This document shows, piece after piece, positions 52,625 to 60,266 of a stretch of 64,000 nt of DNA; within the stretch, counting starts at the first letter, position 1; each line of letters starts with the position of its first letter. This stretch comes from Akkermansiaceae bacterium (GTDB lineage: Bacteria > Verrucomicrobiota > Verrucomicrobiia > Verrucomicrobiales > Akkermansiaceae), in the NCBI GenBank assembly GCA_905182405.1, contig CAJJBQ010000002.1, forward strand, positions 806,001 through 870,000. The letters run 5' to 3'. A model generated the notes under the pieces. It did no database searches, had not been told where the DNA came from, and was given only the letters and a program-made list of their open reading frames with translations. The position numbers and the translations under genes were made by a program.

Positions 52625-52768
52625 AGTCCGGTCACCGACCACGACATCCACGCCACCATCCTCCACCTACTCGGCTTCGATCACGAGCACCTCACCCATC
52701 GCTACGCCGGTCGCGATTTCCGCCTCACCGACGTTTACGGAAAAGTTGTCCATGGGATCCTGGCGTAG
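52625..52768 (+). pseudogene. C-terminal remnant of a DUF1501 protein
   Basis: The frame starts at the right end of repeat copy 12 and reads [39 protein letters not shown] and ends HGILA at TAG 52766-52768. This is the characteristic end of exported DUF1501 proteins ([32 protein letters not shown]). About 430 residues are missing. The partner gene normally found beside DUF1501 genes (DUF1553/DUF1549) is also absent. Confidence 0.75.
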
Positions 52769-52830
52769 GGACGGCGTCCGGTTCATCAAAGCCCCCTTGA
52801 TCGAGGACCGGGAAAACCGCGAGAAGCATG

Positions 52831-53631
52831 TCAGGGCTTCGGCTCGGGTTGACTGAGAAACACACTGAGTTTTTCGAACTGATCAGTGTTGATGAAATCG
52901 ACTTCATGCTCGTGCAGCAATTTCCACGCTTCCGGCTTGTCCGGGATGGCCCAGAAGCGGACTTGTAACTTACGTGTGTGCGCTTGCGTGATCAGGGCTT
53001 TGAGTTTGTCGCGATCCGCTTGAGGGACCTCGCCTTGGCCTTTCCATTGAAAATGTTTTTGCCAGTTATCGCTGATCCAAGGGGTGAAGCGGGGATCAGC
53101 GGTGGCGAGATCGCTGAGTCGGCCATCGCGGCCGGCGAGACGTGGTTTGAGAGATTTTAAGAGTTCTTTCGGGCGGTTCCCGGAGATAATGATCGTGACT
53201 GCTTTGCGTTCGACTGCGGTGTCTTGGAACTCGGTCAGCATCTCTCGATATTGGATGAGAACCTGGTGCAGCGCGCGGTAGGTTGATTCTCCGTCTGACT
53301 TGAGATCGATGAGTAAGTAAAAGGGTTCCTTGCTCTCGGCGTAGACCTTTCCGCCATGTTTCTTTACCCGTGCCTGAAGCGGATCGAGGTAGAGCGCTTG
53401 CAGGGTGTTTGCGGGCTTCGCTTCGTCTAGATCATGGGCAACCAAGAGCTTTCCTTTGATGAGGAGAATATCGGCCTCGACACTTTGAAAGCCGTGAGAG
53501 AGGGCATCGGTGAGAGGATGCGGATGCCGGTAATCATTGTGGGCGTGGGCGCTCGGGAGGAGTTTTGGTGAGTCCTGGGCACTACTTGATATGATGCCGA
53601 AGGCGAGGCATGAAAGGAGAAGAAAACGCAT
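52831..53631 (-). CDS. Exported glycerophosphodiester phosphodiesterase-like protein
   Basis: I choose ATG 53631 (MRFLLLSCLAFGIISSSAQ), a clear signal peptide; the frame is open upstream through repeat copy 13 but that part is not the same gene. 266 residues. SAHAHNDYRHPHPLTDALSHGFQSVEADILLIKGKLLVAHD carries the His pair and the Glu-x-Asp metal ligands of the TIM-barrel phosphodiesterase fold, and FYLLIDLKSDGE the next acidic strand. Later strands are KAVTIIISGNRP, KLQVRFWAIPD and VDFINTDQ. It belongs to the PI-phospholipase C/glycerophosphodiesterase group; the substrate is unknown. It seems intact, between two repeat copies. Confidence 0.82.
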   Translation of the reverse strand: MRFLLLSCLAFGIISSSAQDSPKLLPSAHAHNDYRHPHPLTDALSHGFQSVEADILLIKGKLLVAHDLDEAKPANTLQALYLDPLQARVKKHGGKVYAESKEPFYLLIDLKSDGESTYRALHQVLIQYREMLTEFQDTAVERKAVTIIISGNRPKELLKSLKPRLAGRDGRLSDLATADPRFTPWISDNWQKHFQWKGQGEVPQADRDKLKALITQAHTRKLQVRFWAIPDKPEAWKLLHEHEVDFINTDQFEKLSVFLSQPEPKP

Positions 53632-53694
53632 GACTACACTTTGTCGAGTGGTTGGGGAACTGTCCAGTCGGCCCTCCGTCTCTGCGCGAGAAAT

Positions 53695-53787
53695 CATCCC
53701 CCTTTCATCCCCCTTTCGCCCCCCTTCGCTCCGGTCCGATCCAAATACGGCTTCAAGGCCCTCCCGCCAAAAGCAAATTCCTAGCAG
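53695..53787 (+). repeat. Dispersed 75-bp repeat, copy 13 (expanded)
   Basis: ATCCCCCTTTCATCCCCCTTTCGCCC, a doubled left block, to AAGCAAATTCCTAGCAG. It also has an extra GATCC after CCGGTCC. On the right a minus-strand gene stub runs into it in frame. Confidence 0.93.
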
Positions 53788-53952
53788 ACGCTCCAGCGCC
53801 GCGCCGGGCAGTTCTTTTTCATCGATCTCCGCGAACTGGCGCTCGAGCACCGAGTCGATCCGCGCCCAGAGTTCCTCCAGCGGGACATTTCGCCGCGCCC
53901 GGCGCAGGTGATCGCGGATCCTTTGGGCATCTAGGGCTGGTGAGGGCTCCAT
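53788..53952 (-). pseudogene. N-terminal stub of an unidentified gene
   Basis: ATG 53952 starts MEPSPALDAQRIRDHLRRAR, continuing NVPLEELWARIDSVLERQFAEIDEKELPGAALERL. The frame then passes into repeat copy 13 in frame (LLGICFWREG). The 55 residues are helical and charged with good coding character and a high GC content. I do not recognise the family. The rest of the gene is absent. Confidence 0.5.
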
Positions 53953-54044
53953 ACTGGATAGTGTCAGGAACCGGGGACGAAGTGTCGCGCGATTTTCATT
54001 TTTTCCTCCTTTCGCCGACCATCCCTAGCCATCTTCTCGCCTAC

Positions 54045-56813
54045 ATGACCATCCGACTCACGATCACAGCCGCGCTGTCACTCCTTCTCGCATCAATCTG
54101 CCTCGCGGCTGAGGACGAAAAGGAAGCTGTCCGAGTCTTCATCTTCGCGGGGCAATCGAACATGGTCGGATCCGATTCAAAGGTAGCGGACATTGTGCGC
54201 TTCCCGCCCTTCGTGGGATTGGAGGCGCCGCAACCCAAGGTGAAGTTCACTTACAACCTCGGTCGGGAGAACAAGCAAACGTCTGAGGGCTGGGTCGATC
54301 TGCAACCGGTCAACAACATCGTCGGTCCAGAGCTGAGTTTCGCAAGGAAAGTCACCCAGAAGATCGATGGGCCCATCGCGATCATAAAAGTGGCGGCAGG
54401 CGGCACGCACCTCGGAGGTGATTGGAACCCCGACAATCCAGATGGGTTCAAGATGTACCCGCTCGCGCTGGAGTGGATCCGCGCCGCGCTCGCGGACTTC
54501 GATTCGAAGAAAATCCCCTACCGGATCGAGGGTTTCATGTGGCACCAGGGCGAGAACGATATGTTCGAGGAGGACTACATGGCGAACTACGGCAAGAACC
54601 TGGCGAACCTCCTAGCAAGTTGGCGAAGGGATCTGAAAACGCCCGACCTGAAGTTCTACATCGGGGAACTCTGCACCAAGACGATCTGGGGCATGGATCT
54701 GCGCCCGCGGATGGATGCGATCAGCAAAGGCCAAAGGGCCGTCACGAAGACCGATCCTCTCGCCGAGTACATTCCGACCGCCCACGTCGGCGTCGAGATC
54801 GGTGGCGGCGGCGGTCTGCACTATCACTACGGGACGCTGGGCCAGCTCGAACACGGCGTAAACTACGCTGACGCCTACCTCCGGAACATCGGTAAGTCTC
54901 CCGAAAAATCAAAGCCTCTGGAGCCCTGGCCCTACGCGAAGGGGAGCAAAGTAAAACTATTTATCATGGCGGGCCATCGCAACATGGAGGGCGAGCGCGC
55001 GTTCGTTCAAGAGCTCGAGAAACTGAAACCAGAGCTTCTCAAAGAGGAGCCGCGCATCGCCTACAAGTATCACATCGGTGGAGGCTACAAAGTATCGGAT
55101 GGGTGGGAGCCGCTTCGCCCGGCGGGATTCTACGACACCTTTGGTCCGGAGTTGAGCCTGGGTCGCATGTTGCAGGAGAAGACGAAAGACGCATTTGCTA
55201 TCGCCAAGTTCACGCACAGCGGATCGCAGATCATCGACTGGACGCCGGAGGGAAGCATGGCCAAATCGCGGCACCTCTACCCGAAGTTCATCCGTTTCAT
55301 CAATGACTCCATCAAAGAACTGGAAGCGAAAGGGAACGAGGTGGAACTCGCGGGCGTGTTCTATCACGTCGGCGAAAACGACATGTCATTCTCCCCCTAC
55401 AGAGAAAAAGCGGCAGAGCGCCTCCAGTCGATCGTGAAACAGTCTCGCGAAGATCTGGCGCTTCCGAAGTTGAAATGGTTCGTCAGCCAACAGCCCCCAA
55501 CTGACGACGAAGGCGTCAACAAAATCGATGTCACCGCGGCAATCGAAAAGGTCGCCGCTCCAGACGATCGGCTCATCCACATCAAGGCTTTCGATTTGCC
55601 GAAGCAGGAGAAGAAACTCGTCATCGACACCGAGGGAATCGTGCGGCTGGGAGAGGTGATTGCGAAGGCGTATCTCGACGATCTGCCGCGGGTCTCTCTT
55701 CAGCTGGAGATTCTGCCAGCGATCTCCGGCCGTTCCACCGATTGGGATTGGTGGCAAGCGCGCACTGCGTTTGTGCCAGTGTCAGGGGAAAAACCGCTCT
55801 GGGTGACAACTATGTCGGAAACGGGGCGTGAAGGTACCCACAACTTCCACGATATCTACCAAGTGATCAGCCGCGACGGCGGGAAGACGTGGACTGAGCC
55901 AGCGATCATTCCATCATTGAAGCGCGCTCGACACGCGGACGGGTTTGACGTGGCGCCCGGTGATCTGTGGCCGACTTGGCATGCGAACTCCGGTAAGGTG
56001 ATCGCCACTGGTAAGACCTTCAACTTCGAGGGCGGAAAGCGCGAGATCCGCGTGCGAGAGAAGGTCTCGTATGCGGTCATGGATCCAACAGGTGGCGAGT
56101 GGAAATCGATGAAATTCCTCGCGATGCCGGACAAGGATCACTCCGGGAAAACCATCTCGGCGGCGAATGCTGGCAACACGCAGCGCGTCGATTTGCCCGA
56201 CGGCGACATTCTTCTTCCGGTGCGGTATCAAAGGCATCCCGAGAGTTACAATTACACCAGCGTGGTGGTGCGTTGTGGATTCGACGGCGAGACCCTGACC
56301 TACAAAAAACATGGCTCGGAACTGAACATCCCGCAGGACCGCGGCCTCTATGAGCCGTCGCTTACAGAGTTCGGTGGCCGGTTCTTCCTGACGCTGCGCG
56401 CCGATCATTCGGCGTTCGTGACTTCGGGAACGGACGGGATCCATTTTGATCCGATCCAAGAATGGAAGTTCGACGACGGAGAACCACTCGGCAACTACAA
56501 CACCCAACAGCACTGGGTCACGGTTGGCGGCGGCCTCTTTCTCATTTACACGCGCAAGGGAGCCGACAACGATCACGTCTTCCGGCATCGCGCCCCGTTG
56601 TTCATCGGCCAGGTGAACCCGAAGACACTGCGCGTCATGCGTGCCACCGAGCGAGTCGTCTTGCCCGAGAATTACGCCACGCTGGGGAATTCGGGAGTGT
56701 GTCGGATCAGTGACAAGGAATCGTGGATTACATGTGGCGAGGGCTTGCTTCGGCTAGGAAAGCGGAAGGGGGAGAAGAACCAAGTGCTCTTTGTTCGGAT
56801 TCTGGCGGAGTAG
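54045..56813 (+). CDS. Secreted double SASA esterase-sialidase fusion
   Basis: I choose ATG 54045 (MTIRLTITAALSLLLASICLAA, signal peptide); the frame is open upstream through repeat copy 13 but without export features. 922 residues in three parts. SASA domain 1 (about 28-285) has the nucleophile Ser38 in FAGQSNMVG and the later EGFMWHQGENDMFEEDY block. SASA domain 2 (about 303-545) keeps the fold (LFIMAGHRNMEG, GVFYHVGENDMSF) but has His-Arg where domain 1 has Gln-Ser, so the nucleophile is lost. A BNR-type sialidase/exo-glycosidase propeller (about 560-922) follows, with ISRDGGKTWTEPAI, GLYEPSLTEFGGRFFLTLR and ATLGNSGVCRISDKESW. The enzyme likely removes acetyl groups and then acidic or other terminal sugars from one glycan. 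Its C-terminus has a decayed copy at 21842-22090. Confidence 0.85.
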   Translation: MTIRLTITAALSLLLASICLAAEDEKEAVRVFIFAGQSNMVGSDSKVADIVRFPPFVGLEAPQPKVKFTYNLGRENKQTSEGWVDLQPVNNIVGPELSFARKVTQKIDGPIAIIKVAAGGTHLGGDWNPDNPDGFKMYPLALEWIRAALADFDSKKIPYRIEGFMWHQGENDMFEEDYMANYGKNLANLLASWRRDLKTPDLKFYIGELCTKTIWGMDLRPRMDAISKGQRAVTKTDPLAEYIPTAHVGVEIGGGGGLHYHYGTLGQLEHGVNYADAYLRNIGKSPEKSKPLEPWPYAKGSKVKLFIMAGHRNMEGERAFVQELEKLKPELLKEEPRIAYKYHIGGGYKVSDGWEPLRPAGFYDTFGPELSLGRMLQEKTKDAFAIAKFTHSGSQIIDWTPEGSMAKSRHLYPKFIRFINDSIKELEAKGNEVELAGVFYHVGENDMSFSPYREKAAERLQSIVKQSREDLALPKLKWFVSQQPPTDDEGVNKIDVTAAIEKVAAPDDRLIHIKAFDLPKQEKKLVIDTEGIVRLGEVIAKAYLDDLPRVSLQLEILPAISGRSTDWDWWQARTAFVPVSGEKPLWVTTMSETGREGTHNFHDIYQVISRDGGKTWTEPAIIPSLKRARHADGFDVAPGDLWPTWHANSGKVIATGKTFNFEGGKREIRVREKVSYAVMDPTGGEWKSMKFLAMPDKDHSGKTISAANAGNTQRVDLPDGDILLPVRYQRHPESYNYTSVVVRCGFDGETLTYKKHGSELNIPQDRGLYEPSLTEFGGRFFLTLRADHSAFVTSGTDGIHFDPIQEWKFDDGEPLGNYNTQQHWVTVGGGLFLIYTRKGADNDHVFRHRAPLFIGQVNPKTLRVMRATERVVLPENYATLGNSGVCRISDKESWITCGEGLLRLGKRKGEKNQVLFVRILAE

Positions 56814-56964
56814 CGAATCGAGGTAGGTCGCGTCCTCCACGCGAGATGGCCCCATCGCGCTGGCGTGCAGTCAGATCTGGCATTCCGACGGGAACTGGAT
56901 ACAGTTCAAGAGAAAGGGAGCGGAGAAGTGAGGCAATTGGACTCCTGCTAAAAAAACCACAAAG

Positions 56965-57866
56965 ATGAACAGGCGAATCAAGTTGCTACTCTTCGGTTGC
57001 CTGGTCGTAGCGGTCTACGTCATTGGGCTTTCGGCGATCCGAAAGATGACCGCTCCGGGAAACTTGAAGGATAGCGTCGGGGCCGAGGTAGCCCGGGCCC
57101 AAGCCCAGCAAACGACGCCAGCCATTCCTAGGCCTAGCGACAGACGGCAACGATCGTTCCGAAGGCAGAACATCACCACGGTTTCGGAGGAGAACAAGAA
57201 CACGCCCATCAGGAGTCTTCACACCCTCAGAGAACGCGGGTCTGAGGACGGAGACCTCAGCTCACTGATCCTGCAGAATGAACTGATCAAGAAGGATCTG
57301 TAACTGGCCTGGCAACAACACGATATCGACGACTGCAACGTTATGGTTTTGGCCTACGTGGAAAAGGGAGTTCGAGAGAACAAGAACTACTATCTGCGCC
57401 GCAGGCTGGTGGAGACGTTTGGGCAAACCAACCGGACCGTACTGATCAACCGACTAAGGTTGGTCGCCGTGCTCCTGGGTGGTTAGAAAGGGGCGGGCGG
57501 CATGGATCCAGTCTTCACCCCTATCCGCGAGGAGGCGCGTCGCATTTCACCCTATGTCCTAGTCATGGTCCAGAACTACATAGCCGATCTGGAGAAAGCG
57601 ATGAATCGAAGGAGCATCGATCATGGAGTCGACGAGAGCTTCAAGAAATTCGTCGACTCGCTAGGAGACAGCTACGAGAGCGAACGCGACATCGCCAATA
57701 TCGGCACCCGCAATCGCAACCAGTCGGCCAGGGAATTGCATGCCTTGAAAGTCCTGTAGATAGATCTCAGGGATTACTATGGCGAGCGCGCGAATGGCGC
57801 CCGTCCCTACGAGGTGGTTTTTTCTAACACTGGCTCTTTCAGGAGCAGCACGCTGTCAGAATTGAA
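56965..57866 (+). pseudogene. Membrane-anchored protein frame with three in-frame stops
   Basis: ATG 56965 starts MNRRIKLLLFGCLVVAVYVI, an N-terminal membrane anchor. One frame of about 300 codons then runs to the partial repeat copy 14. It is interrupted by TAA (57301-57303, KKDL-stop-LAWQQ), TAG (57484-57486, LLGG-stop-KGAGG) and TAG (57757-57759, LKVL-stop-IDLRD), with no frameshift anywhere. Both sides of each stop read as helical, charged protein (RENKNYYLRRRLVETFGQT, REEARRISPYVLVMVQNYIADLE). I do not recognise the family; it resembles periplasmic helical proteins of unknown role. C-to-T changes would explain at least two of the stops. A separate short gene starting at ATG 57502 is possible. 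Confidence 0.5.
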
Positions 57867-57874
57867 TCGGCGTC

Positions 57875-57925
57875 ACTCCGCGATGCGCCTTCAAAGCCCT
57901 CCCGCTAAAAGCAAATTCCTAGCAG
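57875..57925 (+). repeat. Dispersed 75-bp repeat, copy 14 (5'-truncated)
   Basis: Only the right part is kept: GCGCCTTCAAAGCCC to AAGCAAATTCCTAGCAG. A broken frame abuts it on the left, and a headless AraC-type regulator begins on the right. Confidence 0.9.
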
Positions 57926-58402
57926 ACGTTCACTGATCGCCTGGAACGCATTACCAATCGCGACAGAAGCATTGGTTGGTATCTTGCCAGCAAGCATCCC
58001 ATCTACGATTCCGACCGTGCTACCGTGGTAAAGCTCATCGGTGTCTCGCAGAATTTGCACGCACCCAACACTGGAGATTTGAAGCTCTCACGCCTCGCAG
58101 AAGTAGTTGAACACATTCACACACACCTCGACGATCCCCTGCGCGTTGATGATCTTGCCAGGCTCGCAGGCCTCACTCTTCCACAATTCGATCGACGCAT
58201 TCGCAAAGTATTCCGCTTATCCGCAAAACAATTTGTGATGAAGTGCCGCATCGAAGAGGCCACTTGCTTGCTTGCTGAATCGGATCATCAACCTATCGGT
58301 GAGATCGCACTAGCCTGCGGGTTCTCCGATCAAAGCGCGTTTACCCGCCAATTCAAAGTCACCACGGGACTTCCGCCTGGAGAGTTCCGCATTCAGATGT
58401 AA
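57926..58402 (+). pseudogene. AraC-family regulator lacking its N-terminus
   Basis: The frame comes directly out of repeat copy 14 as TFTDRLERITNRDRSIGWYLASKHPIYDS. This is the end of a PAS sensor domain as seen in PAS-AraC regulators. It is followed by a complete AraC DNA-binding domain: the first helix-turn-helix LRVDDLARLAGLTLPQFDRRIRKVF and the second PIGEIALACGFSDQSAFTRQFKVTTGLPPGEFR, ending at 58402. The start and most of the PAS domain are missing. An internal ATG or GTG (for example GTG near 58025) could still yield a free DNA-binding domain, so residual activity cannot be ruled out. Confidence 0.7.
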
Positions 58403-58421
58403 CTCTTGCAGCGAATGAACG

Positions 58422-59333
58422 TCAGTTCTTCGCGAAACCGATGTCCTTGAGCCATGCGATAAAACTATCTGGCCACAGTGCAGCTGATTCGGCACGTCCG
58501 GTCGCGAGATCGAAGCCGTGATTGCCTTTGTTGTAAATGTGCAACTCAACGCTGGTTCCAGCCTTGAGTAGATTCAGAAAATACTCCGTGCACTTGTCGG
58601 CTGGAGTCACTTTGTCATCGGCGGCATTCATAATAAACGTTGGAGGAAAATTGACTCCAGCGGGATCTTTCAGCGGTGGGCCGCCGATCCACGGATAGAG
58701 CAAGCCTGCAAAATCAGGACGCGCGGTGGCATCTGCTTCGGCCGCATGCAGAACGGCGCTGAGAGCGAGATGGCCGCCAGCAGAGAAACCACAGATGCCG
58801 ATGCGTTTGGGATCGACTCTCAGTTCATCGGCCTGGAGTCGCAATGTGCGCAAAGCCTGATGGGCATCCGCGACGACTTCGGGCAAGTAGGTGTCCCAGG
58901 GAAATGCCCGCGCATCATGCAGGCCCCTGGTGTTTGTGCGATACTTCAGAACCAGCGACGTGACTCCGTGTTCTTTCAGGCGGAGTGCGAGATCATGCCC
59001 TTCGCGATCCAGCCATACGTCTGTGTATCCGCCCCCAGGGCAGATCACCAATCCAACACCGTTGGCCTTCTCCGGATCTGGTCGATGAATCGAAAACGTT
59101 GCTTTTGAGACATTACGAAATACCCGATTCTTTTCGGAAGGCGAACCAGGCGCTGGATCGTTGGCGCGTGTTCCCTCGGCTTTTTCGTATTGAATCGGGT
59201 TTCCCCGCGCGCCTTCGGGCCACAGGGGTTTTTCTTCCGGAAGTTCTGCAGAGCTCACGGGCTGGACAGTCGCGAGGACCAACAAGATGCAACCCTTTAC
59301 GGATGCTGTATTCAGCTTCTTCAGTGACAACAT
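58422..59333 (-). CDS. Exported alpha/beta-hydrolase esterase (acetyl-xylan-esterase-like)
   Basis: ATG 59333 gives a signal peptide (ASVKGCILLVLATVQPVSS); the frame is open upstream without export features. 303 residues. VGLVICPGGGYTDVW is the oxyanion-loop motif of the BD-FAE/esterase group (PGGGY). The nucleophile is the Ser in GICGFSAGGHLA; the acid is Asp in NAADDKVTP; the catalytic His is in NKGNHGFDLA. The opening PLWPEGARGNP is common in this family of exported carbohydrate esterases. It probably removes acetyl or feruloyl groups from polysaccharide. It faces the headless AraC gene tail-to-tail with a 19-bp gap. Confidence 0.9.
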   Translation of the reverse strand: MLSLKKLNTASVKGCILLVLATVQPVSSAELPEEKPLWPEGARGNPIQYEKAEGTRANDPAPGSPSEKNRVFRNVSKATFSIHRPDPEKANGVGLVICPGGGYTDVWLDREGHDLALRLKEHGVTSLVLKYRTNTRGLHDARAFPWDTYLPEVVADAHQALRTLRLQADELRVDPKRIGICGFSAGGHLALSAVLHAAEADATARPDFAGLLYPWIGGPPLKDPAGVNFPPTFIMNAADDKVTPADKCTEYFLNLLKAGTSVELHIYNKGNHGFDLATGRAESAALWPDSFIAWLKDIGFAKN

Positions 59334-59495
59334 GCCGTCAGAATGCCTGTCGGGAGCAAATTGGGAAAGAGCTATTATTGTGAGTCTGCCGAGAACTTTG
59401 GGTGAACTATCGGGGCAGCTGGGCAAAAAAGAAGCTCGAAAGCACGGGGCTTTCGGGGTTCCAGCTCAGGATTCGCTAAACAACTAAGGGAACAA

Positions 59496-59570
59496 AACCC
59501 CTTTCGCCCCCCTCCGCTCCGGTCCAAATACGCCTTCAAAGCCCTCCCGCCAAAAGCAAATTCCTAGCAG
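59496..59570 (+). repeat. Dispersed 75-bp repeat, copy 15
   Basis: AAAACCCCTTTCGCCC to AAGCAAATTCCTAGCAG. Its right edge cuts a minus-strand gene whose frame passes into the repeat (LLGICFWREGFEG). Confidence 0.95.
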
Positions 59571-60257
59571 ACAAGCGACTTCGTCACTTGGTAGTTGGTA
59601 GTTGGTCGATGGGCTGGCATGGAAGCCCATGGCAAAATCACCCGATCCCAATATCAGCGTATTGGTAATCACCGGATCACCCGAAAACGTGGCGACCTCA
59701 TTGGTGAGACCATAGAGATGAAAACTCCCGCTCGCACCGAGAGCACCCGGGTGGATTCCGGCCTCGATCTGAAGCTCAGTGGCCTGCGCAGTATATTGGT
59801 AATTTGAGTAGTAAGCATCCAAGTCATTGCCGGTTTCCAAGATAATCCCTGGACGATCTTCCGCAAGAGCCCCAAAGGGAACCATCACCTCATCACCATT
59901 GGTGAAAGTGAGATCGATGTTTCGGCCAGACCCTTCCGTATCCCAAGCCCGAATATAAAGACCCAGGTCATAAGTTTGACCAATTGCCAGCCTCGAGAGC
60001 GTATAGGTTTGAACTGACCCAACAAAGGCGCCGTTCCCAGAGTAAGTGAAATCGTCGAGAAAACCGACCAGCTCGGTCTCGGACGCCAAGGTCCCCTAAG
60101 GAATCCAGTCTCCGTTGTTATTAGCGATGCTTCTCTTGTTAAAACCTCCGGTATCCCAAGCGAAATTCAGCGGAGTCTCGGTTGCGTTGAGAGGATCGTC
60201 CGGAGAGCAGTCGATTGAGAGATTGGAGAGGCTCAATTCAAGTGCTACCATCGCCAT
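59571..60257 (-). pseudogene. Remnant of a secreted beta-sandwich protein, amber stop and repeat-truncated
   Basis: The minus-strand frame from ATG 60257 reads MVALELSLSNLSIDCSPDD and FAWDTGGFNKRSIANNNGDWIP, meets TAG (60096-60098), then continues in the same frame GTLASETELVGFLDDFTYSG, QTYTLSRLAIGQTYDLGLYI and FAMGFHASPSTNYQL to repeat copy 15. It is a jelly-roll-like module of exported verrucomicrobial proteins. There is no signal peptide, so the 5' end is lost as well, just upstream of the divergent gene at 60267. Three lesions (5' loss, nonsense, 3' loss) make it non-functional. Confidence 0.6.
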
Positions 60258-60266
60258 ACGCCTTTC

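Noticed and set aside
12636..59570. The repeats as integron attC sites in a cassette array
   Set aside because: Size (75 bp), single orientation and cassette-like blocks are suggestive, but the GTTRRRY core and matching RYYYAAC box are not conserved. The constant right end is CCTAGCAG followed by variable bases, blocks carry several genes of both orientations, and no integron integrase is seen.
200..59570. Repeat as a simple transposon with target duplications
   Set aside because: Flanks of each copy were compared by eye; no direct duplication of bases is seen at the two edges, the ends are not inverted repeats of each other, and the two flanking gene fragments do not match.
581..60098. Stop codons read as sense (alternative genetic code)
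   Set aside because: In-frame TAA, TAG and TGA all occur in decayed frames, yet the intact genes end normally with these same codons (kamA with TAG, NRPS with TGA, DUF418 with TAA). Pseudogene decay is the simpler explanation.
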